Origin: Kribbella jiaozuonensis
Lineage (GTDB): Bacteria > Actinomycetota > Actinomycetes > Propionibacteriales > Kribbellaceae
Length of the DNA: 64,000 nt
NCBI RefSeq assembly: GCF_005233875.1
Contig: NZ_SZPZ01000003.1
Location: forward strand, 558,001-622,000
Direction: 5' to 3'
Under the pieces are notes generated by a model. The model saw only the letters and a list, made by a program, of their open reading frames with translations. It was not told the DNA's origin and did not search any database. Numbering within the stretch: position 1 is the stretch's first letter; each line of letters starts with the position of its first letter. The position numbers and the translations under genes are program-made. Below, piece after piece: positions 39,259 to 47,429 of this stretch.

Positions 39259-41976
39259 GTGCTTCCTCCCCATCGCTCCCTTGAGCTGACCGGGCGTGAC
39301 GCGGAACGCGACGCGCTGGATCAGCTTGTTGCTGCAGTCTGCTCCGGGGAGAGCCGGGCGCTGGTGCTGTCCGGCGAGGCCGGCGTCGGCAAGACGGCGC
39401 TGATGGACCACCTCGCGGCTCAGGCGCACCGCGGCCAGGTAGTCCGGGTCTCTGGTGTGCAGTCGGAGATGGAGCTGGCCTTCGCTGCCCTCCACCAGGT
39501 CTGTGCGCCTGCGCTGGGTCTGCTCGATCGAGTGCCGGCCCCGCAGGCCGAGGCGCTGCGTACGGTCTTCGGCATCAGCGCCGGGCCGCCGCCGGACATG
39601 TTCCTGATCGGTCTCGGCGTTCTGAGTCTGCTGGCTGAGGCTGCGGTCGACCAGCCGCTGCTGTGCCTGGTCGACGACCAGCAGTGGCTGGACCGGTGCT
39701 CTGCGCAGATCCTGTCGTTCGTGGCCCGTCGGCTGGGTGCGGAGTCGCTTGGCCTGGTCTTCGCGACCCGTGAGGTCGGACCGATCCTCCAGGGCCTGCC
39801 GGAGTACCAGATCGGCGGCCTGCGTGACGCCGATGCGCGCTCGCTGCTGGACGCCGTGCTTACAGTGCCGATCGATGCGCAGGTGCGCAACCAGTTGGTC
39901 GCTGAGGCGCACGGGAACCCGCTGGCGTTGCTGGAACTGCCGCGTGGGCTGACGCCGGCGCAACTGGCCGGCGGCTTCGGGCTACCCGGCGCGAGTGGCA
40001 TCGAGGAGAGCTTCGTGCAGCGGGTGACCGCGATGCCGGCCGAGACACGTCGGCTGCTCCTGCTCGCCGCGGCTGAACCGTCCGGTGACGACGCGTTGGT
40101 ACGGCGGGCCGCCGTACGGCTCGGGATCGATCCGCAGGCAGCAGCGCCGGCGACCGATGCGGGGCTGGCGGAGTTCGCTAACCGGATTCGGTTCCGGCAT
40201 CCGCTGGTGCGGTCTGCGGCGTACTGCTCCGCGTCCGCGGCCGAGCAGCGTGAGGTACACCAGGCGCTGGCCGCGGAGACTGACGCGGAGGCCGATCCGG
40301 ATCGGCGAGCGTGGCATCGGGCGCAGGGTGCGGCGGGGCCGGACGAGGAGATTGCCGAGGAGCTGGAGCGGTCGGCCGGGCGGGCGCAGGCTCGGAGTGG
40401 GTTTGCGGCGACGGCTGCGTTCCTGCAGCGGTCCGCTGCGCTGACGATTGATCCGGTGAAGCGAGCCGGCCGGGCGCTGGCAGCTGCACAGGCCGAACTG
40501 CAGACCGGTGCGTTCGACTCGGCGGCCGAGCTGCTCGCCATGGCGGAGGGGGAGCAGCTCAGTGAGCTCCAGCGGGCTCGGGCCGATCTCGTGCACGCAC
40601 AGCTTGCGTTCCTGACCAATAGAGGGAACGACGCGCCGCAGCTGATGCTGAAGGCGGCCAGACGGCTCGAGAAGGTCGACGTGGTGCTGGCGCGTACGAC
40701 GTACCTGGACGCGTTGTCGGCGGCGATCTTTGCCGGTCACCTGGCGACACCGGACGGCGATGTGCTCGCTGTTGCGCAGGAGGCCGCTGCTGCGCCGCAA
40801 CCTGCGGTCACACGCTCTGTGGACCTGCTACTGGAGGGATCTGCGCTCTACTACCGGGACGGGTACGCCGCAAGTGCCCCGACGTTGCACAAGGCTCTGG
40901 CCGGCTTCGGGCCCGGTCTGTCGGTCGAGGAGGAGTTGCAGCTGCTGTGGATGGCTGCCACGACCGCACTGCGGTTGTGGGACGCGGACCGGTGGGCGGA
41001 GTTGTCCCGGCGGCACGTGCAGCTCGTGCGGCAGACCGGAGTACTCAGTGATGTCGCGTTGGCCCTCACCTCGCTGGCCTATGTCTCGGTGTTCGCCGGC
41101 GACCTGGAGGCGGCGGCGTCTTTGACTGACGAAGCGGAGGCCGCGAACGAGGTGACCGGCGGCAAGCTTGCGCCGTACGGTCGGCTTGCGCTGGCGGCGT
41201 TCCGTGGGGATCGGTCGGAGACGCTGGCGCTGGCTGAGGCGACGAAGCGGGACGGAAGCCGACGTGGTGAAGGCATCGGCGTCGCCTTCGCGGACTGGGC
41301 ATCCGCAGTACTCGCCAACGGGCTCGGCCGGTACCAGGACGCGCTTGACGCGGCGCAACGGTCGGCTGAGGACCGCTCGATCATCCTCGTGCACAGTGAG
41401 CTGGTCGAGGCCGCGGTTCGGACCGGTGCGATCGACACCGCGCATCGGGCCGCACAGACGCTCCAGGAGATGGCCACGGCGACCGGCACGGACTGGGCGC
41501 TTGGAGTGTCCGCGCGGTGCCGTGCGATGGTCACTGCCGGCGAGACGGCCGAGGGGCTGTACCGCGAGGCCATCACTCACCTGGAGAAGACCGCGCTGAA
41601 GGTCGAGCTCGCCCGGGCCCAGTTGCTGTACGGCGAGTGGCTGCGGCGGGAGCGTCGCCGTACGGATGCCCGCGAATACCTGCGCACTGCGCACTCCGGC
41701 TTCGAGGCTATGGGACTGGCCGGGTTCGCCGACCGGGCGCGACGTGAACTCCAGGCTGCCGGCGGCACTGCCCGGAAGCGGGTTGTGCCGACCAGGACCG
41801 AGCTGACCGCACAAGAGGCTCAGATAGCTCGAATGGCTCGTGACGGGCTCTCGAACCCGGAGATCGCCACGCGGCTCTTCATCAGCGCCCGGACCGTCCA
41901 GTACCACCTCCGGAAGGTCTTCTCGAAGCTGGAGATCGCCTCCCGCAGCCAGCTCGATCAGGTGTTGCCACGCTAG
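39259..41976 (+). CDS. LuxR family LAL-type regulator with AAA/NACHT-like ATPase
   Basis: This 905-aa regulator has a Walker A GEAGVGKT near residues 39-46 and a Walker B PLLCLVDDQQWLD near 130-140. The long helical TPR-like middle is rich in Ala-Leu repeats. The C-terminal LuxR HTH is LTAQEAQIARMARDGLSNPEIATRLFISARTVQYHLRKVFSKLEIASRSQL. This is the MalT/LAL architecture, in which ATP and an inducer drive oligomerisation. It is divergent from the DUF427-MOSC-VOC-NhaA operon, which it may activate, though LALs often act elsewhere. The start is GTG 39259 with TTGAGG upstream. Confidence 0.9.
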   Translation: MLPPHRSLELTGRDAERDALDQLVAAVCSGESRALVLSGEAGVGKTALMDHLAAQAHRGQVVRVSGVQSEMELAFAALHQVCAPALGLLDRVPAPQAEALRTVFGISAGPPPDMFLIGLGVLSLLAEAAVDQPLLCLVDDQQWLDRCSAQILSFVARRLGAESLGLVFATREVGPILQGLPEYQIGGLRDADARSLLDAVLTVPIDAQVRNQLVAEAHGNPLALLELPRGLTPAQLAGGFGLPGASGIEESFVQRVTAMPAETRRLLLLAAAEPSGDDALVRRAAVRLGIDPQAAAPATDAGLAEFANRIRFRHPLVRSAAYCSASAAEQREVHQALAAETDAEADPDRRAWHRAQGAAGPDEEIAEELERSAGRAQARSGFAATAAFLQRSAALTIDPVKRAGRALAAAQAELQTGAFDSAAELLAMAEGEQLSELQRARADLVHAQLAFLTNRGNDAPQLMLKAARRLEKVDVVLARTTYLDALSAAIFAGHLATPDGDVLAVAQEAAAAPQPAVTRSVDLLLEGSALYYRDGYAASAPTLHKALAGFGPGLSVEEELQLLWMAATTALRLWDADRWAELSRRHVQLVRQTGVLSDVALALTSLAYVSVFAGDLEAAASLTDEAEAANEVTGGKLAPYGRLALAAFRGDRSETLALAEATKRDGSRRGEGIGVAFADWASAVLANGLGRYQDALDAAQRSAEDRSIILVHSELVEAAVRTGAIDTAHRAAQTLQEMATATGTDWALGVSARCRAMVTAGETAEGLYREAITHLEKTALKVELARAQLLYGEWLRRERRRTDAREYLRTAHSGFEAMGLAGFADRARRELQAAGGTARKRVVPTRTELTAQEAQIARMARDGLSNPEIATRLFISARTVQYHLRKVFSKLEIASRSQLDQVLPR

Positions 41977-42022
41977 TCCCACCTCCGCAGTTCCGGGGGT
42001 GTTGGCCGCTACGCTGCTCTCG

Positions 42023-42571
42023 ATGCTTCTGACTGTGGTGGCGCATGCCCTGACGCCCGCGCTGCGTGGACTCGTGCTCGGCGGTGACAGCGATCCTGAT
42101 GCGTCGGGTCTCGAGTCGGCGCGGGAGCTGAAGCTGTCTGCCGACGCGGTGTACGCCGGGCCCGAGCGGGCCGCCGTACGCACCGCCTCCGCGCTCGGGC
42201 TAGACCCGGTAGTGGAGCCGGCGCTGCGGGACCGTGAGTACGGCGAATGGGCCGGGCGTGAGCTGGAGGACCTGCTCGCCGCGGAGCCCTCGCAGGTGGC
42301 GGCGTGGCTCGATCGGCCGCACACCGCGACACCCGGCGGCGAGACGGAGAACGACCTGATCGCGCGGGTCGCCGACTGGCTGGGAGATGTTGCCGAGCGC
42401 CACAAAGACGGCGAGTCGGTGATCGCGGTCGTGCACCCGGCGGTGGCCCGGGCGATCGTGCTGTACGTCGTCGATGCGCCGGCCGAGTCGCTCCGGCACG
42501 TCGACGTACGGCCGTTGGCGATGGTCAACCTCTCCCTGCACGTCGGATCCTGGTCACTCGCGCTCGACTGA
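42023..42571 (+). CDS. Histidine-phosphatase-fold protein with altered RHG motif
   Basis: This 182-aa phosphoglycerate-mutase-like protein keeps the first-strand His in LLTVVAHALTPALRG, but the normal R-H-G is A-H-A. The middle motif is VYAGPERAAVRTASALGL (SPxxR-like), and the second catalytic His is in VIAVVHPAVARAIV. Loss of the Arg and Gly next to the nucleophile suggests weak or changed activity. YGEWAGRELEDLLA and GETENDLIARVADWL are typical of the family. The start is ATG 42023. It is followed by an alpha/beta-hydrolase locus. Confidence 0.75.
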   Translation: MLLTVVAHALTPALRGLVLGGDSDPDASGLESARELKLSADAVYAGPERAAVRTASALGLDPVVEPALRDREYGEWAGRELEDLLAAEPSQVAAWLDRPHTATPGGETENDLIARVADWLGDVAERHKDGESVIAVVHPAVARAIVLYVVDAPAESLRHVDVRPLAMVNLSLHVGSWSLALD

Positions 42572-42682
42572 GCGATATCCACAGGCCATCGCCTGACGGG
42601 ATGCGGGAGACCTCGTCGCCTGGCAGACTGCCGTCAGTCCGGTCTCACGCCCAGGTGACCGGCTGTCACGGGGAGTCACGCC

Positions 42683-42868
42683 ATGGACGAGCTGGCTGAG
42701 CGGTATCGCGCCAATCTCGAGGTGCTGGAAGCTGCCCGCATGCGCCTGCAGACCGCGGTCGACGCCGGTACTGCGAACGACGCCCAGCGGCGACGGCTCG
42801 AGACCGTCAAGGAATTGCTCACGCCGGTCACGGTCTCGGCAGTGGATGCCGAGGGCAACGTCCTCGGT
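42683..42868 (+). pseudogene. Displaced N-terminal part of the alpha/beta-hydrolase gene
   Basis: ATG 42683, behind a GGGGAG site, opens MDELAERYRANLEVLEAARMRLQTAVDAGTANDAQRRRLETVKELLTPVTVSAVDAEGNVLG, then loses sense. The natural continuation (VQRPRKFLKVDPEGHGRAVEVLGD) is in the +1-shifted frame from about 42868. The ..LL......DPEG.GR..V.LGD order is how these hydrolases normally read, so a single extra base near 42865-42870 has split the gene, or it is a sequencing error or a programmed shift. Confidence 0.6.
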
Positions 42869-43799
42869 CCAGCGGCCGCGGAAGTTCCTCAAAGTCGATC
42901 CGGAGGGACACGGCCGGGCTGTCGAAGTACTGGGGGATGTCGAGCACGCGAAGAACGTTGCGGTGTTGGTACCTGGGATGGGGAACAGCCTCGACACGTT
43001 TCGTGGGCAGTCCGATCGTGGCGACCTGATCCGGCAGGAGGCCGGTCCGTCGGACACGGCTGTGGTGGTGTGGCTCGACTACGACTCTCCTCAAGGGCTG
43101 GTGCAGGCGGCGAGCAAGGACGCGGCGCTGGAGGGCGGGCCGCGGCTGGCGGAGTTCCTGCACGAGCTCGATCAGCTGAAGGCCGACGATGCCGAGGTCA
43201 CGGCGGTCGCGCATTCGTACGGCACCGACGTACTCGGGCAGGCGCTGCTGGACGGCGGACGGGCGAAGCGGGTGGTGATGACGGGGTCGCCGGGCATCAC
43301 GAAGTACGTCGATGAGGCTGCCGACTTCGTCCAACCGCCGAGCCGGCTGTACGTCGAGCGCGCGCCGGGGGACTACGTCGCGTACTCCGAATGGCACGGG
43401 CCTGACCCGGCGACCTTCCCCGACGCGATCCGGATGGCGACGAACGACCCGATCGCCAACGACGAGGCGGTGTCGGTGCACTGGCACAACGAGTACTACC
43501 GGCCGAACAGCGAGGCGCTTCGGAACATCGGACGGGTGGTGCGCGGGGATCTGGGGTCGATCACGACGACTGACACCAGCCGGTCTGCGGAGACCAAGTT
43601 GGTGCTGGGGACCTCGTGGGGCGGGCCGTTGAACGCGGTCGCGGGTGCGGCCTCGAAGGTGTACGACGGTGTTGTGGCTCTGACCAATCCGTCGCAGGCA
43701 TCCGCTCGGGCTGCTGCCTCAGGAGTCGGCGGGTCGAGTGCTGCAGCTCGGGCGACTGGGGTTACGCGGGGTCGGCGGGCGGAAGGGCCGCGGCGATGA
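42846..43799 (+). CDS. Alpha/beta hydrolase (DUF1023 type), body of a frameshifted gene
   Basis: This 317-aa frame is readable from ATG 42846 (MPRATSSVQRPRKFLKVDPEGHG). It has NVAVLVPGMGNSLDTF, VVVWLDYDSPQG and the nucleophile elbow VTAVAHSYGTDVLGQAL (G/A-H-S-Y-G), then an Asp/His-bearing region around WHGPDPATFPDAIRMATND. The fold matches the actinobacterial DUF1023 alpha/beta hydrolases, often linked to secreted or WXG100-like modules. The true N-terminus is probably the out-of-frame segment at 42683. A low-complexity Ala/Gly/Ser tail ends the protein. Its stop overlaps the next ATG by 4 nt. Confidence 0.75.
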   Translation: MPRATSSVQRPRKFLKVDPEGHGRAVEVLGDVEHAKNVAVLVPGMGNSLDTFRGQSDRGDLIRQEAGPSDTAVVVWLDYDSPQGLVQAASKDAALEGGPRLAEFLHELDQLKADDAEVTAVAHSYGTDVLGQALLDGGRAKRVVMTGSPGITKYVDEAADFVQPPSRLYVERAPGDYVAYSEWHGPDPATFPDAIRMATNDPIANDEAVSVHWHNEYYRPNSEALRNIGRVVRGDLGSITTTDTSRSAETKLVLGTSWGGPLNAVAGAASKVYDGVVALTNPSQASARAAASGVGGSSAAARATGVTRGRRAEGPRR

Positions 43800-44167
43800 C
43801 GGGCGGGCGGGAGTTCTTGCGGAACGAGTTGGTGGCGGTGGCGTCAGTCGTCGTACCGGATCAGGAGCCTGTGGTCACGCATGATCCTGGGCCGGTGAAC
43901 CCGGGGGTGTTGTTCGACGGGCGTGGGGCTGCGACCGTTTGTCGGGTTTCGGTCGAGACGGGCAATCCGAAGGACCCGGATCCGGCAGCGGCTGTCTCGG
44001 CTGCGGCGGAAGCGTTGCGCGCTCGAGGATGGAACGCCGAGGTGTCGGCGCCGGAGGACGGGCACTACCGGGTCGCGGCGTCGCGTGACGGGTTCGAGGT
44101 CGCCGTACATGCGTGGGCGTCGGACTGGCGGATCACGTTCACCGGGGAGACACCGCTCGTTTCCTGA
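43796..44167 (+). CDS. Small conserved protein, paralogue 1 (123 aa)
   Basis: I do not recognise this family. It starts FLRNELVAVASVVVPDQEPVVTHDPGPVNPG and has GRGAATVCRVSVETGNPKDPD, RARGWNAEVS and VAVHAWASDWRITFTGETP. The same layout recurs in the next gene at about 50% identity, so the pair arose by tandem duplication. It has no signal peptide or membrane segment. The ATGA overlap with the alpha/beta-hydrolase gene implies joint translation and perhaps a shared function such as binding the hydrolase. Confidence 0.7.
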   Translation: MTGGREFLRNELVAVASVVVPDQEPVVTHDPGPVNPGVLFDGRGAATVCRVSVETGNPKDPDPAAAVSAAAEALRARGWNAEVSAPEDGHYRVAASRDGFEVAVHAWASDWRITFTGETPLVS

Positions 44168-44224
44168 CAACGAAAACGCGGCGTGGTGTCGCGTGGGTTG
44201 GCCGCAGGGTGTATCACGGACACC

Positions 44225-44608
44225 GTGACGTTGACCGAAGCGCGAAACTACCTCCGCTCGGAACTCCTGGCGGTTGCGGCAGTCGTCGTACCGGACCAGA
44301 CCCCGACGGTCACCCAGGACGTCGGCCCAGCCGACCAGGGCGCCCTCTCCGACGACCGCGGCCGCGAATCCGTCTGCACGATCACCGTCGAAACCGGCGA
44401 TCCCACCACCCCCGACCCGGTCGCCCAGATCGGCTTCACCGCCGAAACCCTCGAAGCCCGCGGCTGGAAGGTCACCGCCTCCGACGTAACCGACGACCAC
44501 CACCAGCTGACCGCCCGCCGCCAGGGCTACGACCTCACCGTCGACGCCCACACAACCGACTGGCGCCTAACCTTCACCGGCCAAACCCCAAACGCCGACG
44601 ACCTGTAG
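44225..44608 (+). CDS. Small conserved protein, paralogue 2 (127 aa)
   Basis: This is a paralogue of the preceding protein: YLRSELLAVAAVVVPDQTPTVTQDVGPADQG, GRESVCTITVETGDPTTPD, EARGWKVTAS and LTVDAHTTDWRLTFTGQTP align in order. GTG 44225 matches the start of paralogue 1; a longer frame from GTG 44183 exists. Codon choice is more C-rich than in copy 1. The function is unknown. It is separated by 57 nt from copy 1 and followed by a 25-nt tandem duplication. Confidence 0.7.
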   Translation: MTLTEARNYLRSELLAVAAVVVPDQTPTVTQDVGPADQGALSDDRGRESVCTITVETGDPTTPDPVAQIGFTAETLEARGWKVTASDVTDDHHQLTARRQGYDLTVDAHTTDWRLTFTGQTPNADDL

Positions 44609-44706
44609 AAGCTGGTACGTCGGCGACTCGTAGAAGCTGGTACGTCGGCCCATCGCGTGCTCCCGCTCCTCGGCGCGCCTGCGTAGCGCGCGGGGGCGGA
44701 CCGCCT
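44605..44706. repeat. 25-nt tandem duplication and dispersed-repeat fragment
   Basis: GTAGAAGCTGGTACGTCGGC occurs at 44605-44624 and again at 44630-44649, a direct repeat of period 25 starting in the stop codon of the preceding gene. Next to it, CGTGCTCCCGCTCCTCGGCGCG (about 44656-44677) repeats the first module of the dispersed repeat at 25360 and 28463. No gene is seen between 44609 and 44706. Confidence 0.65.
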
Positions 44707-45084
44707 TCAGCTCGTGGCGGCGCGTTCGGTGGCGCTGCGGAGGACGCAGAATTCGTTGGATTCGGGGTCGTGCATTACTACCCAGCCGGTGCCGTCGGGG
44801 TTGCGGAAGTCGGTGGCTATGGTGGCGCCGAGGGTGAGGAGGCGGGCGACTTCCTCGTCGCGGGGGATGTCGGGTTCGAGGTCGAGGTGGACTCGGTTCT
44901 TGACTGCCTTCTCGTCGTCGTTCTGTTCGAAGAGGAGCGTCATGGAGTCCGTCACCACCGCGGCATAGGGATCCCCGGGGTGGTCGTCGTCGGGGCGCGG
45001 GGCGTTGAGGACCTGCAGCCAGAAGCCGGCCAGCTCGTACGGGTTGTGGGTATCGAACGTCACGGATCGCACGCGAGATGTCAT
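44707..45084 (-). CDS. VOC family (glyoxalase-like) protein
   Basis: This 125-aa protein begins RVRSVTFDTHNPYELAGFWLQVLNAPR and has VKNRVHLDLEP (second-module His) and WVVMHDPESNEFCVL with the terminal Glu. It is of the Glyoxalase_6 type common in actinobacteria, one module pair with probable dimeric sites. The substrate is unknown. It is 9 nt downstream of the methyltransferase gene on the same strand. Confidence 0.85.
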   Translation of the reverse strand: MTSRVRSVTFDTHNPYELAGFWLQVLNAPRPDDDHPGDPYAAVVTDSMTLLFEQNDDEKAVKNRVHLDLEPDIPRDEEVARLLTLGATIATDFRNPDGTGWVVMHDPESNEFCVLRSATERAATS

Positions 45085-45093
45085 GCGCAGAGG

Positions 45094-45696
45094 CTACTTC
45101 TGGAACAGCAGTCGGTCGTCCGGAATTTCGGTCGCCAGGTACGGCGCGAAGCCGGCCGCGACCGCGAGCTCCGTCAGCGCGGGTGCGGTCCACCGATGCA
45201 CGTAGATGTTCATCGGATGCCCGCCGTACCCGGACGTCTTATGAGTCGTCTCGGAGCCGACATGGAAACCCATCAACAGCACCCCGCCAGGAGCCAGCAC
45301 GCGGTAGAACTCCGCGAAGGCAAGCGGTACGACGTCCCGCGGCAGGTGAATGATCGACCACCACGACACGACACCCGAGACCGACCCATCGGCGACATCC
45401 AGCGCGGTCATCGAGCCGACCCGGAAGTCCAGCTCCGGATAATCGCGCCGCGCGACCTCGATCATCCCGGGCGACAGATCGATCCCGGTCACCGGTAGAC
45501 CGCGCTCAGCCAGCAGACCGGTTGTCCGCCCGGGCCCGCAGCCGACATCGAGCACGGCACGACCGCTGCCAGCGACGAGCTTCGCGAGCAGGTCGAAGGC
45601 GGCGTCCTCCCAGTCGGCGCCGTCCACCACGAGCTCGGCGTACGAGGTGGCGACGGTGTCGTAGGAGGTGCGGATGTCGGCCAGGAAGTCTGTCAC
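45094..45696 (-). CDS. Class I SAM-dependent methyltransferase
   Basis: This 200-aa protein has the SAM motif I VLDVGCGPGRTTGLLAERG (residues about 48-66), the acidic end of beta-2 in VTGIDLSPGMIEVAR, and motif post-II SVSGVVSWWSIIHLP. It is a UbiE/Methyltransf_11-type enzyme; the substrate is unknown. It is co-transcribed with the VOC gene. Confidence 0.87.
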   Translation of the reverse strand: MTDFLADIRTSYDTVATSYAELVVDGADWEDAAFDLLAKLVAGSGRAVLDVGCGPGRTTGLLAERGLPVTGIDLSPGMIEVARRDYPELDFRVGSMTALDVADGSVSGVVSWWSIIHLPRDVVPLAFAEFYRVLAPGGVLLMGFHVGSETTHKTSGYGGHPMNIYVHRWTAPALTELAVAAGFAPYLATEIPDDRLLFQK

Positions 45697-45729
45697 CCGG
45701 CCGACCCTAGAGCCGGCCGGGGACAGTTT

Positions 45730-46578
45730 TCAGGCCTTGCCGAGAGCCTGCTTCTGCCGGCCCAGTCCCTCGATCTCCATCTCCATCGTGTCGCCGGGAG
45801 ACAGGTACGGGAACCGCCCGGACAGCGCCACGCCCTCCGGCGTACCGGTGTTCACGATGTCGCCCGGGCTCAGCACCATGTACTGCGAGAGGTCGCGGAT
45901 CAGCGCCGCTACCGAGAAGATCATGTCGCGCGTGTTCGAGTCCTGCCGCGGCTCACCGTTCACCCACGACTTCAGCACGAGGTTCGTCGGGTCCACCTCG
46001 TCGGCCGGGACGAGCGAGGGCCCGAGCGGGTTGAACGTCTCGCAGCACTTCCCCTTCGACCACTGGCCGCCGGACACCTCGATCTGGAAGGTCCGCTCCG
46101 ACACGTCGTTCGAGACGGCGTACCCGGCGACGCAGGCCAGCGCCTCCTCGTCGGTCTCGACGTACCGCGCCTGCTTGCCGATCACGACGGCGAGCTCGAC
46201 CTCCCAGTCGGTCTTGGTCGAGTTCCGCGGCACGAGTACGTCGTCGTTCGGGCCGACGACCGTGTTCGGGTGCTTGAAGAAGACGATCGGCTGCTTCGGG
46301 GGCTCGGCGCCGCCCTCGGCCGCGTGCGCCGCGTAGTTCATACCGATGCAGACCACCGCGCCCGGACGGGCGATCGGGGCGCCGATCCGGAGGCCGTCGA
46401 CGGACGCGACCGGCAGCTCCCCGGCGTCCAGCGCTGCGCGGGTCCGCGCGATCCCGTCCGAGCCGAGGAACGCGGCGTCGATATCGGCGGTGATCGGGGT
46501 CAGGTCGTGGACGGTGCCGTCGGCGGCGCGCACGTACGGGCGCTCCTCGCCGATCGGACCGAGGCGGAGCAGTTCCAC
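45730..46578 (-). CDS. Fumarylacetoacetate-hydrolase family protein (2-keto-3-deoxy sugar-acid type)
   Basis: This 282-aa FAH-fold enzyme has VVCIGMNYAAHAAEGGAEPPKQPIVFFKHPNTVVGP, the metal Glu pair in TDWEVELAVVIGK, the Asp in YAVSNDVSERTFQ and WSKGKCCETFNPLGPSLV, the pattern of 2,4-didehydro-3-deoxy-rhamnonate/fuconate hydrolases. It would cleave a diketo sugar acid to pyruvate and lactate or glycolate. The start is GTG 46578, 15 nt after the GntR gene (operon). Divergent dehydratase and lactonase genes complete most of a non-phosphorylating deoxy-sugar pathway. Confidence 0.83.
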   Translation of the reverse strand: MELLRLGPIGEERPYVRAADGTVHDLTPITADIDAAFLGSDGIARTRAALDAGELPVASVDGLRIGAPIARPGAVVCIGMNYAAHAAEGGAEPPKQPIVFFKHPNTVVGPNDDVLVPRNSTKTDWEVELAVVIGKQARYVETDEEALACVAGYAVSNDVSERTFQIEVSGGQWSKGKCCETFNPLGPSLVPADEVDPTNLVLKSWVNGEPRQDSNTRDMIFSVAALIRDLSQYMVLSPGDIVNTGTPEGVALSGRFPYLSPGDTMEMEIEGLGRQKQALGKA

Positions 46579-46593
46579 AGAATCTCCCTGGAG

Positions 46594-47289
46594 TCAGTCC
46601 TGGTCAAAGATGGGCCGCAGGCGGGCACGCGAGGCTTCGATATGCGACCGCATCGCCGCGGCCGCCTCCTCCGGGTTGCCCTTGCGGACCGCGGTCACCA
46701 CTACCTTGTGCTCTCGCAACGCCTTCGTCGCGATGCCGCCACCGTAGTACAGCCGGAACAGGTGCAGGTGGCAGTGTGTCCGCTGGAAGGACAGCCGGGC
46801 CGTCTCGTTGCCGGCCAGCTCCAGGACCAGGTCGTGGAACCGCTGGTCGTGCGCCGCCATCGCCCGGTAGCTCTCGTACGACGGCCGATCCGGTACGTCG
46901 GTGTAGCTGAGCATCTCGGCCTTCAGCCGCGCCAGGTCCTCGGCCCCGGACCGCTCGGCCGCCCGTCCGGCCGCCCACGGCTCGATGTGCAGCCGGTACT
47001 CGAACAGGTCCTCGAACTCCTCGCGGGTCAGCCGGGACGACACCCGGTACCCGCGCAGCGGCTCCTTGATCACCAGGCCGTCGGACTCCAGCCGGGCCAG
47101 CGACTCCCGGATCGGGGTCTGGGAGATGCCCAGCTCGCGGGTCAGCGCGTCGATGTTCAGCCGGGTGCCCGGCTCGACCACGCTGTCCATGATCAGGCCC
47201 TTGACCGTCTCGTAGACGTCGTCGCTCAGCACCTGTCGCTGGGGCAGGCGGGCGAGCTGCCCTGCGAGTCCCACATGCGCATCCGTCAC
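46594..47289 (-). CDS. GntR/FadR family regulator
   Basis: This 231-aa regulator has the GntR winged helix VLSDDVYETVKGLIMDSVVEPGTRLNIDALTRELGISQTPIRESLARLESDGLV and the all-helical FCD effector domain with metal/acid-binding residues (EYRLHIEPWAAGRAAE, HDQRFHDLVLELAGN, EHKVVVTAVRKGN). FCD regulators sense sugar acids or other carboxylates. GTG 47289 is chosen because GGAGG lies 7 nt upstream. It is divergent from the dehydratase gene; the dyad ATCCTATAGGAT lies in the gap. Confidence 0.87.
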   Translation of the reverse strand: MTDAHVGLAGQLARLPQRQVLSDDVYETVKGLIMDSVVEPGTRLNIDALTRELGISQTPIRESLARLESDGLVIKEPLRGYRVSSRLTREEFEDLFEYRLHIEPWAAGRAAERSGAEDLARLKAEMLSYTDVPDRPSYESYRAMAAHDQRFHDLVLELAGNETARLSFQRTHCHLHLFRLYYGGGIATKALREHKVVVTAVRKGNPEEAAAAMRSHIEASRARLRPIFDQD

Positions 47290-47366
47290 TGTCACTCCTC
47301 CCGGAACGCTCATTCTGCCCCACACTTGACGGCTCCAGTGTGAAGCGGGAGCATCAGGTACGCAAT

Positions 47367-47378
47367 ATCCTATAGGAT
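47367..47378. promoter_or_regulatory. GntR/FadR operator-like palindrome ATCCTATAGGAT
   Basis: This perfect 12-bp palindrome lies in the 140-nt gap between the divergent GntR and dehydratase genes. Its AT-rich core stands out from the GC-rich background. It is the likely binding site of the FCD-type GntR protein and would control both directions. Confidence 0.65.
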
Positions 47379-47429
47379 CTGGAGCCGCCCCGTGAGGATC
47401 AGATTTCGTCGAACCGTCTCGAGCTGCCG

